Source: Ruminococcus sp. (GTDB lineage: Bacteria; Bacillota; Clostridia; Oscillospirales; Ruminococcaceae). Taken from it: a DNA stretch of 35,955 nt. The translations under genes were made by a program, and so were the position numbers. Below the pieces are notes generated by a model, which worked only from the letters and a program-made list of their open reading frames with translations, was not told the origin of the DNA and ran no database searches. The stretch covers positions 1-35,955 of the forward strand of contig JAISHJ010000049.1 in assembly GCA_031262625.1 (NCBI GenBank). The letters run 5' to 3'. Positions 16,087 through 24,425 of this stretch are shown piece after piece (the stretch's first letter is position 1; every line of letters starts with the position of its first letter).

Positions 16087-17103
16087 TTACTCCGAATACG
16101 CGATAGTTTCTATCATTTTTTCCGTTAATTTTTCGACTGCTTCCATGTCTGAAATTGCCGCCGCACAGTTTGCGGTGTGAAGATAGCGACATGGGATTGA
16201 AATAGCACAAGTCCTTATCCCACCGGACTTTAAGCTAATCGCAGAAGCATCATTTCCGCCTGCAATAAGAGTTTTTGTCTGCCACTTTATTTTGTTTTCA
16301 TCAGCGGTTTTTTTGCACATTTCAAAGAGATTTTTGTCGTATATAGTGCCGCGATCCATGTAACTTATAACTGCTCCGCCGTCAATTTTTGTGCATTTTT
16401 TATCGTCTTCTACACCGTCAAAATCAGCGGCAGTAGTAGTCTCAATTACAATCGCAAAATCTGCGTTAAGATCAGCCGCTTTTGCACCGCGGCAACCGAT
16501 TTCTTCCTGAACTAAAAATGCGAAAACAACATCAAACGGTAAATCTTTCGTAATTAACGACATCAAAACTGCACAGCCGAAACGGTCGTCAATTGCTTTT
16601 GATGCAATCATTCCGTTGCCGAATTCGATGAAATTTTTCTCAAAATATATACGATCACCGAGTGAAATAATTTCTTTAGTTTCTGCTTTTGATAATGGGC
16701 CTATATCAATCGAAAAGTCATCAAATTTCGCCGGTGCTTTCTGCTCCTCAGCACTCATATTATGGATAGCATTCGCGCCGATTACGCCGTTTCTTCCGTT
16801 AACGACAACACGTCTCCCGAGCACAGAATCAGCGTTCACACCGCCGACAGGTGCGAATTTCAGTGAACCGTCATCGCGTATTGATGTAATGATAAAACTG
16901 ACTTCATCCATGTGTGCAGTTAATGCAATTATTTTGTTGCTTTTCATTTTTGATTTTTTGCGGGCGATTAGATTTCCGAGATTATCTACCGAAATTTCAT
17001 CAGAATGATTTTTGATATTTTCATAGATGAAATCCCGTACTGCGTTTTCATCACCTGAGCCGCCGTAAAGATTACAAAGGCTTTCAAGAAGTTTAATATT
17101 CAT
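16087..17103 (-). CDS. M42 family metallopeptidase (second of a tandem pair)
   Basis: A cytoplasmic di-metal aminopeptidase of the M42 (glutamyl aminopeptidase/tetrahedral aminopeptidase) family, 338 residues. Metal and catalytic motifs are in order: AHMDEV (His and Asp), KAIDDRFGC (bridging Asp), VQEEIGCRGA (catalytic Glu pair), VIETTTAAD (Glu where the family has Asp or Glu), and RYLHTANC (His). A dimerisation/PDZ-like insert lies between the first two. The ATG at 17103 directly abuts the stop of the other M42 gene, so the two are translationally coupled. Both copies keep all ligands, so both are probably active, perhaps with different specificity. Confidence 0.94.
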   Translation of the reverse strand: MNIKLLESLCNLYGGSGDENAVRDFIYENIKNHSDEISVDNLGNLIARKKSKMKSNKIIALTAHMDEVSFIITSIRDDGSLKFAPVGGVNADSVLGRRVVVNGRNGVIGANAIHNMSAEEQKAPAKFDDFSIDIGPLSKAETKEIISLGDRIYFEKNFIEFGNGMIASKAIDDRFGCAVLMSLITKDLPFDVVFAFLVQEEIGCRGAKAADLNADFAIVIETTTAADFDGVEDDKKCTKIDGGAVISYMDRGTIYDKNLFEMCKKTADENKIKWQTKTLIAGGNDASAISLKSGGIRTCAISIPCRYLHTANCAAAISDMEAVEKLTEKMIETIAYSE

Positions 17104-18099
17104 CTACGACCTCACAAATTCGACTATTAAATCGACTGTTTTTTCAATATCAAAAATGCTGACCGTTTCAGATTGTGTATGCATGAATTTTATCGGAATT
17201 GACAGGGTTGAAGCTTTAACTCCGCCGCGTGAAACCGCGATTACATCAGCGTTTGTGCCGGTTCTTGACGACATGACTTCAATCTGATAAGGTATATTTT
17301 TTTTCTTAGCAATAGTAATTAGTTCTTTCGATAAATCTTTGTCGAGAGAAGCAGAAACGCCGATCATAACGCCGCCTTTTGTTTCACCGCAGTTTGAATT
17401 TTCGCCGTGCGTTTTAGCAAAAGTAACGTCAACTACAAGCGCAATATCAGGGTTAATGTTGAATGAGGAAATAATTGCACCGCGTTCGGTTACTTCCTCG
17501 CAGGAAGAAAAGAGCAAAACGACATTGTATTCGTGTGTAGTTTCAAGTATTTTTTTTCCGGCAGCAATTACTGCAGCTGCTCCTGCACGATTATCAAGTG
17601 CAGATGCTGCGACAACATCACCCTCAAGTTTTGAAAACTTTTCATGGAGTAAAATTCGATCACCGGGTGAAATTATTTTTTCTGTATCAGCTTTTTTCAT
17701 ACCGACATCTATCAAAATGTCTGAGACGGAAAACGGCTTAGTGTCTTTGTCAGACAGGTGCGGCGGTTTTGTACAAATGATACCGGGATAGCGATTTTTT
17801 CCGACATAAACTCTGCTTGCAGGAAGAATTCGCATATCGGTTTTACCGATATTTCCGACACGTAAAAATCCGTTTTCGGTAATTTGCGTAACGATAAAAC
17901 CTATACGATCAATATGCGCGTCGATTAAAACTGTCTTTTTTGCAGGGTCGATTTCGCTTAGAAAAACAACTAAATTTCCGTCAGTTATTGTCGTTTTGCA
18001 CTCGGGGAATTCGTCTGTAATAAGGGCGCAAATATCATTTTCATCACCTGAAACGCCGTCAGCATCAGTTAATTTCTCGAGTAAATTATATAAATCCAT
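17104..18099 (-). CDS. M42 family metallopeptidase (first of a tandem pair)
   Basis: A 331-residue M42 aminopeptidase-like protein. It has AHIDRIGF (first metal His and Asp), SALDNRAGAA (bridging Asp), SSCEEVTERGA (catalytic Glu pair), LVVDVTFAK (Asp) and KFMHTQSE (final His). It differs widely from the neighbouring copy, which suggests old duplication or separate specificities. Its stop abuts the start of the second M42 gene and its start abuts the end of murD, with no spacer on either side. These three genes are therefore almost certainly one transcript. Intracellular peptide turnover is the likely role; any tie to wall recycling is only suggested by position. Confidence 0.94.
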   Translation of the reverse strand: MDLYNLLEKLTDADGVSGDENDICALITDEFPECKTTITDGNLVVFLSEIDPAKKTVLIDAHIDRIGFIVTQITENGFLRVGNIGKTDMRILPASRVYVGKNRYPGIICTKPPHLSDKDTKPFSVSDILIDVGMKKADTEKIISPGDRILLHEKFSKLEGDVVAASALDNRAGAAAVIAAGKKILETTHEYNVVLLFSSCEEVTERGAIISSFNINPDIALVVDVTFAKTHGENSNCGETKGGVMIGVSASLDKDLSKELITIAKKKNIPYQIEVMSSRTGTNADVIAVSRGGVKASTLSIPIKFMHTQSETVSIFDIEKTVDLIVEFVRS

Positions 18100-19467
18100 T
18101 TATTTCAGAGCATTTACAATATTCTTAAAATGCTTTCCTCTTTCCTCGAAATTTTTGTAAAGATCAAAGCTTGCAGATGCCGGTGAAAGCGAAATTATAT
18201 CGCCGGAAACTGCGTTTTTTCGAGCTGTTTTTACTGCTTCTTCAAGGTTTTCTGTACGTAAAATTTTAATATTTTCTGCGTTATAATAATCCGAATTTTT
18301 AACGGCATTTTCGATTTTTTCAGCCGTAGCGCCCAATGTCACAAGGCATTTTACGTATTTGTTAACAGGTTCTCCAAGCGGTTCATACGGTATTTTTTTA
18401 TCATATCCGCCGCTGATAATAATTATCTTGCGACCAAATGCTTTCAGACCCGCTATAACTCTTGTCGGAGATGTCGCAATACTGTCGTTATAATATTTTA
18501 CACCATCAATTTCCCGGACAAATTCAATCCGATGTTCAACGCCGTTAAAAGTTTTTGCAACTTCGCAGACCGATTTTGGGGAGACAAAATCAAATGTTGC
18601 TGCAATTGCTGCAAGATAGTTTTCAACGTTGTGAATACCGCGGATTTTAATATCTTCCATATGAAGATATTCCACAATTTCGCCGTTATTATTATAACAC
18701 AAAATCCCGTCTTCACGCAAAAATGCACCGAACGGCATGGGCTTTTCTTTAATCGAAAACTTTATCAATTTGCCGCGAATTTCTTCTGAAAATCTGTTTA
18801 CAATTTCGTTATCTGCGGATAAAATTGTGCGCGAAAATGCATCCTGATGGAGAAAAATCTGCTTTTTGCAGTCGATATATTCGCCCATTTCACCATGAAC
18901 ATCGAGATGATTAGGTGTTATATTTGTGATTACTGTAGTGTCAAATGGTGTGCGCATTGACATTAATTGAAAGCTTGAAAGTTCCGCAACGACATTATCT
19001 GTATCGCGAATGTCATCGATTATCGGCAGAAGTGCTCTCCCTAAATTTCCGCCGAGATGAACTTTTTTGTTTTCAGTTTCGAGTATTTTTGCGATTATAT
19101 TTGTAGTAGTTGTTTTGCCGTCAGAACCTGTCACAGCAAAGGTTTGCGCTCTGTTAAGCTTAAAGAAAACTTCAAGTTCTGACGTTACTGTCTTTCCATT
19201 ATCGCGTGCTTTTTTGAGCGCAGGATGATTAAAATACATCCCGGGAGTTCTGAAAATAATATCGTAATTTTCAAGAGAATCAAGATAATTTTCGCCGATG
19301 GAAAGTTTCGCACCAAGTTTTATATATTCTGAAAAATCGTCAGGATTTGATCTTTTATCAAAAATAGTAATGTCGTAACCGATAGATAAAAATTTTTTTA
19401 TCAAATCATGATGACTCACGCCTGTACCGATAATTGCGATTTTTTTGTCTGTTAAAAACTCGAACAT
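18100..19467 (-). CDS. murD: UDP-N-acetylmuramoyl-L-alanine:D-glutamate ligase
   Basis: Adds D-glutamate to UDP-MurNAc-L-Ala using ATP in cytoplasmic peptidoglycan precursor synthesis. The 455-residue product has an N-terminal Rossmann-like UDP-binding domain (IAIIGTGVSHHDL), a central ATPase domain with TGSDGKTTTT (113-122), and a C-terminal domain with YYNDSIATSPTRVIAGL and ISGGYDKKIPYEPL. The motif NHLDVHGEMGEYIDCK (carbamylated Lys region) marks MurD rather than MurC/E/F. AAAGG lies about 9-12 nt before the ATG. It heads a leftward unit with two M42 peptidases, outside the usual mraY-murD-ftsW cluster, and is divergent from a flippase gene 81 bp away. Confidence 0.96.
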   Translation of the reverse strand: MFEFLTDKKIAIIGTGVSHHDLIKKFLSIGYDITIFDKRSNPDDFSEYIKLGAKLSIGENYLDSLENYDIIFRTPGMYFNHPALKKARDNGKTVTSELEVFFKLNRAQTFAVTGSDGKTTTTNIIAKILETENKKVHLGGNLGRALLPIIDDIRDTDNVVAELSSFQLMSMRTPFDTTVITNITPNHLDVHGEMGEYIDCKKQIFLHQDAFSRTILSADNEIVNRFSEEIRGKLIKFSIKEKPMPFGAFLREDGILCYNNNGEIVEYLHMEDIKIRGIHNVENYLAAIAATFDFVSPKSVCEVAKTFNGVEHRIEFVREIDGVKYYNDSIATSPTRVIAGLKAFGRKIIIISGGYDKKIPYEPLGEPVNKYVKCLVTLGATAEKIENAVKNSDYYNAENIKILRTENLEEAVKTARKNAVSGDIISLSPASASFDLYKNFEERGKHFKNIVNALK

Positions 19468-19548
19468 ATTTATGTTGCCTTTCGTTATTTTTATGTTTAA
19501 TAGAATATTTTATGAATTTATTGAGTAAAATTATGCGGAGGAAAATTT
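19468..19548. promoter_or_regulatory. Divergent promoter region between murD and the flippase gene
   Basis: The 81-bp AT-rich gap must hold the start signals for both directions unless transcripts come from further away. TATTTT and TTTAATA stretches are present, but I cannot name a -35/-10 pair with confidence for either strand. The flippase ribosome binding site GGAGG is at 19536-19540. Confidence 0.4.
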
Positions 19549-21102
19549 ATGTTCGGAATCAAGAAAACAGGAATTGCAATCGACACTGTAAAACTTTCGA
19601 CAATTTCATTTGTACTAAACGGGCTCGGACTGCTATTAAATATATTGCTGACAAACACGCTGGGGACGGCTGCTGTAGGCGTAATGACGCTTATAACTAC
19701 CGTTTTCGGATTTATAATTGTGCTCGCAAACGGAAATATTTTTGTATCAACCGAACGTTTTGTATCAGAAGAAATCGGAGCAGGAAATCGAAATTTTAAG
19801 TCAATAATGCGATTTTCGCTGACATTTTCGCTTGTTTTATCAGGAACTTTCACACTCTTTTCGCTGTTTTTTGCAGAAAAACTTGCGGTAATATCAGGAG
19901 ATGCGAATATCGAAACTGCAATCCGAATAATGGCTTTGTCGCTTCCTCCGGCAGGTGTCGGCTCGTGTATAAAAGGATTTTTTCATGCAAAAAGGCAGGT
20001 GAAATTTCCTCTAATCGGTGACGTTTTTGAGTTTTCATGCCGTTACGTAATATTGATGTTCGGCATAATTGTGTTCATTCCAAACGGCGTGAGTATTTAC
20101 CTTTTAATTTCAATTGCGATGCTTATAGCAGAAGTTTCAAGCTGTGTTTTTTATATTTTTAATTACGTAAGTGAATATAAAATTTTCTCAAAACTCCCGG
20201 AAAACAATAAGCGTATAATTACCGTCAAAACCTATATGAAACTGAATTTACCGATAATTCTTTCCGGCTATGTGACTATGACAATGTCAGCGCTTAATGA
20301 CGTTTTAGTTCCGGTTGCGCTTCTTGATTATCATGAAAATGCCGAAAAAGCAATGTCGGAATACGGTCTTTTTGAGTCGATAATTATCCCTGTAATTTTT
20401 TATCCGAGTTTCATTTTAACGAGTCTCCAAACGCTTATTATCCCCGAAATTGCACGAGCAAATTCCGCCGAAAATCATTTTCGTGTCAACTATTTAATTG
20501 ATAAACTTTTTCGCAAAACTCTTACGTTTGCTTTATTCGTTTCCGCAGTACTATTAACAGAAGGAGCAGAACTCGGCGAACTGCTATGCCCATCAGATAA
20601 TCTTGCAGCAAAAACGCTGCGGTTGATGTTCTTTGCGATACCGTTTATCTACATGGAAATCATACTCGAAGGGATTTTACGGGGTCTCGGAAAGCAGGGA
20701 TTTTCCACCGTAAATTCGCTTTTTGAGTATGTAATCCGCATCGGAACGGTCATAATTGCAACGCGATTTTTAGGATTTTACGGCGTTTTACTGTCATATT
20801 ATTTGAGCAATATATTATCAAATATCGTACGTGTGATTAAGGTTTGCAGTACTGTTAAACTGAAATTCAACACGCTTGAATACATAATTAAACCTATTTT
20901 AGCGAGTTCATTTTGCGTACTGACTGCAAAGGCTTTATCGTCGATAATATTTAGCGGAAAGATTTTTTCTGTTGCAGGATTTCTTCTTACAGCGAGTATT
21001 TTATACCTAATTATAATTGAAATTTCGGACAGATATTTCTATACAGAATTTAAATTTTCAGAACGTAATCAGGAAATTTTACTTAAGAGTACAACTGCAT
21101 GA
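19549..21102 (+). CDS. Oligosaccharide flippase family protein (SpoVB/MurJ-like)
   Basis: A polytopic membrane protein of the MVF/polysaccharide-export part of the MOP flippase superfamily, 517 residues with about 14 predicted membrane helices and no signal peptide. The arrangement and the N-terminal KLSTISFVLNGLGLLLN with ERFVSEEIGAGN resemble stage V sporulation protein B and its relatives. Such proteins move lipid-linked sugar precursors across the membrane. Its divergent position next to murD agrees with a wall-precursor role, but SpoVB-type, MurJ-type and exopolysaccharide roles cannot be separated here. GGAGG lies 8 nt before the ATG. The last 34 bp overlap the 3' end of ispF on the other strand. 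Confidence 0.85.
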   Translation: MFGIKKTGIAIDTVKLSTISFVLNGLGLLLNILLTNTLGTAAVGVMTLITTVFGFIIVLANGNIFVSTERFVSEEIGAGNRNFKSIMRFSLTFSLVLSGTFTLFSLFFAEKLAVISGDANIETAIRIMALSLPPAGVGSCIKGFFHAKRQVKFPLIGDVFEFSCRYVILMFGIIVFIPNGVSIYLLISIAMLIAEVSSCVFYIFNYVSEYKIFSKLPENNKRIITVKTYMKLNLPIILSGYVTMTMSALNDVLVPVALLDYHENAEKAMSEYGLFESIIIPVIFYPSFILTSLQTLIIPEIARANSAENHFRVNYLIDKLFRKTLTFALFVSAVLLTEGAELGELLCPSDNLAAKTLRLMFFAIPFIYMEIILEGILRGLGKQGFSTVNSLFEYVIRIGTVIIATRFLGFYGVLLSYYLSNILSNIVRVIKVCSTVKLKFNTLEYIIKPILASSFCVLTAKALSSIIFSGKIFSVAGFLLTASILYLIIIEISDRYFYTEFKFSERNQEILLKSTTA

Positions 21103-21560
21103 GAAGCTATACCTTTATCTTTATTGTCACCGAATCCTGATACGCCTAAACCCTCTTCAGTAGTGGCTTTAACACTAATTTGCGATACGTCGCATTTGAG
21201 TGAATGCGCTAAATTTTTTCGTATTTCATCAATAAATTTTGCGAGTTTAGGTTGCTCTGCAATGACAGTGCTGTCGATATTTCCAATTCTATAACCCTTT
21301 TCGTGCATTATATCTGCTGTCTGTTTGAGGAGAAATAAGCTTGAAATATCTTTATATTTTTCGTCGTTGTCGGGGAAATGCTTTCCTATATCACCGAGAG
21401 CAAGTGCGCCTAAAATTGCATCAATAATAGCGTGTGTAAGAACGTCCGCATCGGAATGACCGAGCAAACCTTTTTCAAAAGGGATTTCTACTCCGCCTAA
21501 AATGAGTTTCCTGCCGTCACAAAGCCTGTGTACATCGTAACCATGCCCGATTCTAAACAT
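21069..21560 (-). CDS. ispF: 2-C-methyl-D-erythritol 2,4-cyclodiphosphate synthase
   Basis: Forms the cyclic diphosphate and releases CMP in the MEP isoprenoid pathway. The frame extends to 21581, but GGAGG lies 6 nt before the ATG at 21560, giving MFRIGHGYDVH and 163 residues. Zinc ligands are Asp9, His11 and His43, in GYDVH and ADVLTH. ALGDIGKHFPD and KATTEEGLG are also family hallmarks. Its start overlaps the last 8 bp of ispD, so the two are translationally coupled, matching consecutive steps around the IspE kinase. The 3' end overlaps the convergent flippase gene by 34 bp. Confidence 0.97.
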   Translation of the reverse strand: MFRIGHGYDVHRLCDGRKLILGGVEIPFEKGLLGHSDADVLTHAIIDAILGALALGDIGKHFPDNDEKYKDISSLFLLKQTADIMHEKGYRIGNIDSTVIAEQPKLAKFIDEIRKNLAHSLKCDVSQISVKATTEEGLGVSGFGDNKDKGIASHAVVLLSKIS

Positions 21561-22233
21561 CATTTTCCTCCGCAAAAACATTCGCTATTAAAATGTCTTC
21601 CGGTGTAGTGATTTTTATATTTTTGTAGTCGGAAGGCGTAATATGCACCTTTATTCCGACTGCTTCAACCATTGAAGCATCATCCGTAAATTCAAGATTG
21701 TGGTCTACCGCGAATTGTACGCCGCGTACGAAATATTCGCGATTAAATATTTGCGGCGTTTGAACTGCGAAAAGTTTACGCCTGTCGGGAGTATCAAGTA
21801 TCATTCCGTCATCTGCGATTTTTATCGTATCCTTAACATTTACGCCCAAAACGCTAGCGCCGAAAATATTAGTATCTTTTATACAAGCCCTGATAAATTC
21901 AGGGTTTGTAAATGGCCGTGCACCATCGGAAACGGCAATTTGCCGCGAACTTTTATTGCAGTAATTATACGCTTTGCATACAGATTCTGTACGATTTTCA
22001 CCGCCGGGAATAACTTTTACCGGCTTTTTTATTTCGTATTTTTCTAAGATTTTTTCATATTCGTCAATAGAATTTTTCGGAGCGGCGATAATTATTTCGT
22101 CAACTTCTTTAATGCAATCGAGATTTTTTATAGCACGAATAAATATCGGAATTCCTTTAATCATATACATCTGCTTGTCAAAACCAAGTCTTGATGAACT
22201 GCCGCCGCAAGCTAAAATAACCGATACGCTCAT
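21553..22233 (-). CDS. ispD: 2-C-methyl-D-erythritol 4-phosphate cytidylyltransferase
   Basis: Transfers CMP from CTP to methylerythritol phosphate in the MEP pathway. The 226-residue product opens with the CTP-binding glycine-rich loop VILACGGSSSRLGFDKQ, with Arg and Lys in expected places. Later motifs are VSDGARPF (Mg-binding Asp), TPQIF and the substrate-contacting TDDASM, then NIKITTPEDI near the C-terminus. GGGAG, inside the end of pheA, provides the ribosome binding site, and the gap to pheA is 2 bp. The neighbouring ispF completes a two-gene isoprenoid block at the end of a ribosomal protein unit. Confidence 0.97.
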   Translation of the reverse strand: MSVSVILACGGSSSRLGFDKQMYMIKGIPIFIRAIKNLDCIKEVDEIIIAAPKNSIDEYEKILEKYEIKKPVKVIPGGENRTESVCKAYNYCNKSSRQIAVSDGARPFTNPEFIRACIKDTNIFGASVLGVNVKDTIKIADDGMILDTPDRRKLFAVQTPQIFNREYFVRGVQFAVDHNLEFTDDASMVEAVGIKVHITPSDYKNIKITTPEDILIANVFAEENDV

Positions 22234-22235
22234 AC

Positions 22236-23348
22236 TTAAAGTATCTCCCTAAAACTGCCTAAGAACCTGAAATATTCGAGGTTTTCGCGGAGGTCGTCAA
22301 GAAGCGCAAGCACATTTGGATCGGAATATGATCCGGCGAAATCGAGGTAAAAAATCACTTGAAAATCGCTTCCGGCAACCGCTTTATTTTCAATTTTCAC
22401 AAGGTTTAAACCCGATACCGCGAACTTTGTAAGCAATCTATAAAGCGAGGCTTTCGTATGCGGAATCGAAAGCAAAACTGAAATTGTGTCGGCATCGGCT
22501 ATCTCCGTAAATGTTTTTGAAAAGCAGATAAAACGTGTGTAATTCGGGCTTGCGTTGGCTGCGTCATGCTTAACTATTTCAAGTCCATACAGTTTTGCAC
22601 AGCTTTCAGAGCAGATGCAGGCGATATTGTTATCGTCGGAAGAAGCTACGTATTTTGCGGCAAGCGCAGTGTTCGCGAAAGCTAATGCTTCAAGCGAATT
22701 TTCGGCGATATAGTCGGAACATTGCGAAAGAGCTTCCTGCTTTGAATATACGCGGGTGATTTTTGTAAATCCCGGCTTTGCGGCTATGCAGTGAGAAGCG
22801 TTAACACGGATAATTGCGTTAATGTAAAGCTTGCTTTTCGCCAAAATATCGTAAGTTTCGCTGATAACGCCGCAGGTCGAATTTTGGAGCGGTAATAGTC
22901 CGCAGTCAACCTTCCCATCTGTTACCGCATCAATTACTTCTGAAAATTGCTCAAAATATACCGTCTGCGAACTTGGAAAAAGTTTTCTCGCTGCGTCGGT
23001 AGAATATGCGCCTTCAACACCCTGACAAGCGATTATTTTTTTATCTTTCGGGATGAATTTCAAAACCGGAGTAATATTTTTTTCGTTGAATAAACGCCTA
23101 TTTTGTATCGCTTTACTTACATCCATGAGGTCTAAAAAGAGTGTCTCAGAAGCATTTTCAAGTCCTTTTGGAGAATTGTCGCGAACACGGTTCACGATTT
23201 TTTCTTCTCGGTCAGATTGAAAGACCGGAAGAGAATTTGCGCGCTTATATTCAGCAATATCAGCCACAAGCGCCATTCGCTCCGTAAACAAATCCAATAT
23301 CTTTCCGTCGATACTATCAATTTTTTCGCGTAAATTTTGTAAATCCAT
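22236..23348 (-). CDS. pheA: Bifunctional chorismate mutase/prephenate dehydratase (P-protein)
   Basis: Converts chorismate to prephenate and then phenylpyruvate, for phenylalanine synthesis. The chosen start is ATG at 23348 (AGGTG 4-5 nt upstream), giving MDLQNLREKIDSIDGKI and 370 residues. The domains are AroQ-type chorismate mutase (1-88), prephenate dehydratase (about 104-278) with GVEGAYS and the TRF motif at 271-273, and a C-terminal ACT domain (289-366). Two departures stand out. The usual Glu-Asn of PIEN(S/T) is Gln155-Asn156, and the ESRP phenylalanine-binding motif is ENKA (320-323). Activity or feedback control may differ. It lies 70 bp after tsf and just before ispD. Confidence 0.93.
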   Translation of the reverse strand: MDLQNLREKIDSIDGKILDLFTERMALVADIAEYKRANSLPVFQSDREEKIVNRVRDNSPKGLENASETLFLDLMDVSKAIQNRRLFNEKNITPVLKFIPKDKKIIACQGVEGAYSTDAARKLFPSSQTVYFEQFSEVIDAVTDGKVDCGLLPLQNSTCGVISETYDILAKSKLYINAIIRVNASHCIAAKPGFTKITRVYSKQEALSQCSDYIAENSLEALAFANTALAAKYVASSDDNNIACICSESCAKLYGLEIVKHDAANASPNYTRFICFSKTFTEIADADTISVLLSIPHTKASLYRLLTKFAVSGLNLVKIENKAVAGSDFQVIFYLDFAGSYSDPNVLALLDDLRENLEYFRFLGSFREIL

Positions 23349-23366
23349 AAAGCACCTATTTGCAAA

Positions 23367-23398
23367 CAAGGGCAATCCCCCGGGAGGAATTACCCTTG
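23367..23398 (-). terminator. Hairpin between tsf and pheA (partial terminator or pheA leader structure)
   Basis: On the minus strand, CAAGGGTAAT at one end pairs with ATTGCCCTTG at the other, with a C/G-rich interior that can extend the stem. The run after it is TTTGCAAATAG, so the T tract is short. It sits 20 bp downstream of the tsf stop and 18 bp upstream of the pheA start, so it could reduce read-through into pheA or attenuate it. Confidence 0.55.
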
Positions 23399-23418
23399 CT
23401 ATAAAATCTTAGTTTTTC

Positions 23419-24339
23419 TTAGTTGCCTTTAGCAAGCTGTGCAACTTCTTCGGCGAAATTGTCGGATTTTTTCTCTAAGCCTTCGCCTTTTTGGTAACGT
23501 ACATACTCGGAAACTTCAATCGAACCGCCGCATTCCTTCGCAACACCCGCGATATATTGCGCAACAGTGAGTTTGTCTTCCTTAACGTACGCTTGGTTAA
23601 GAAGGCAGTTTTCGGTGTAAAATTTCTTGATTTTACCCTCTGCAATCTTAGCTTTAACCTGCTCGGGTTTATTCTTATTTTTCTCGTCTTCTTCAAGCTG
23701 TTTGAGAGCAATTTCCTTCTCGGTTTCGATAACATCAGCGGGAACGGATGCGTTGTCAAGATATTTCGCATTCATTGCGGCAATCTGCATTGCAACATTC
23801 TTCGCACATTCGTTAAGAGTAGGATTTGCAGGGTCAATGTCGGTTTTCAGATTAACCATAACTGCGATTTCGCCGCCGTTGTGTATATACGAACCAAGCA
23901 CGCCCTTCATGATTTGGAAGCGTCTAACCTTGAGATTCTCGCGGATTTTAAGGAAAAGTTCATCAAGAGCTTCCTTAACGGTTCCGCTTGTTCCGAGCAT
24001 AGGAGCAGCAAGAAGCGCATCCATGTCAGCCGGCTCTGCTTCATATGCAGACTTAGCAGCATTCTGAACGAATTCAATAAAGCTTTCGTTTTTCGCAACA
24101 AAATCTGTCTCGGAATTTACTTCGATAACGACACCTTTACCGTTAGCGATATAGCAGGCTACAAGCCCCTCTGCAGCGGCTCTGCCGGATTTCTTTTCTT
24201 GATTTGCCTTACCCTTTTCGCGGAGTATTTTCTGCGCTTCGCCAATGTCGCCGTTCGCTTCGTCAAGTGCTTTTTTGCAGTCCATCATACCTGCGCTGGT
24301 AAGGTTCATCAGTTCTTTTATATCTTTTGTGTTAGCCAT
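23419..24339 (-). CDS. tsf: Translation elongation factor Ts
   Basis: The nucleotide exchange factor that regenerates EF-Tu-GTP. The 306-residue product starts with the UBA-like N-terminal domain, including NLTSAGMMDCKKALDEANGD. It then has the core motif VIEVNSETDFVAKNESF with the conserved Thr-Asp-Phe-Val-Ala-(K/R)-N. A coiled-coil protrusion and a C-terminal segment complete the usual plan. It follows rpsB, its standard partner. The ATG at 24339 has no Shine-Dalgarno nearby, while a consensus AAGGAGG lies about 72 nt upstream, right after the rpsB stop (see the leader feature). The frame is closed by a stop six codons upstream, so no longer start is available. Confidence 0.97.
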   Translation of the reverse strand: MANTKDIKELMNLTSAGMMDCKKALDEANGDIGEAQKILREKGKANQEKKSGRAAAEGLVACYIANGKGVVIEVNSETDFVAKNESFIEFVQNAAKSAYEAEPADMDALLAAPMLGTSGTVKEALDELFLKIRENLKVRRFQIMKGVLGSYIHNGGEIAVMVNLKTDIDPANPTLNECAKNVAMQIAAMNAKYLDNASVPADVIETEKEIALKQLEEDEKNKNKPEQVKAKIAEGKIKKFYTENCLLNQAYVKEDKLTVAQYIAGVAKECGGSIEVSEYVRYQKGEGLEKKSDNFAEEVAQLAKGN

Positions 24340-24425
24340 ATCAGAATACTGAATTCAGAGTAAAGATTACAGAGAACAACCGTCCCCCTATCTGTAACTC
24401 CGATTCGTATACCTCCTTGAAATTT
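24340..24425 (-). promoter_or_regulatory. rpsB-tsf intercistronic leader with a stranded Shine-Dalgarno
   Basis: Minus-strand AAGGAGG (complement of 24412-24418) lies 7 nt after the rpsB stop, but no start codon follows at a usable distance. Between it and the tsf ATG are a 7-bp inverted repeat, TTACAGA/TCTGTAA (24367-24373 and 24391-24397), and a 10-bp palindrome, CTGAATTCAG (24349-24358). Folding of both could bring the Shine-Dalgarno closer to the start. Alternatively, a short insertion separated them. Confidence 0.5.

Noticed and set aside
16082-16210. Longer N-terminus for the tandem GNAT protein
   Set aside because: The extension lies inside the M42 gene, and the ATG at 16081 has a ribosome binding site and the natural family start.
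23491-24363. 290-codon open frame on the plus strand opposite tsf
   Set aside because: It lies wholly antisense to the clearly recognised tsf gene, is Cys/Phe-rich as expected for a shadow, and has no family resemblance.
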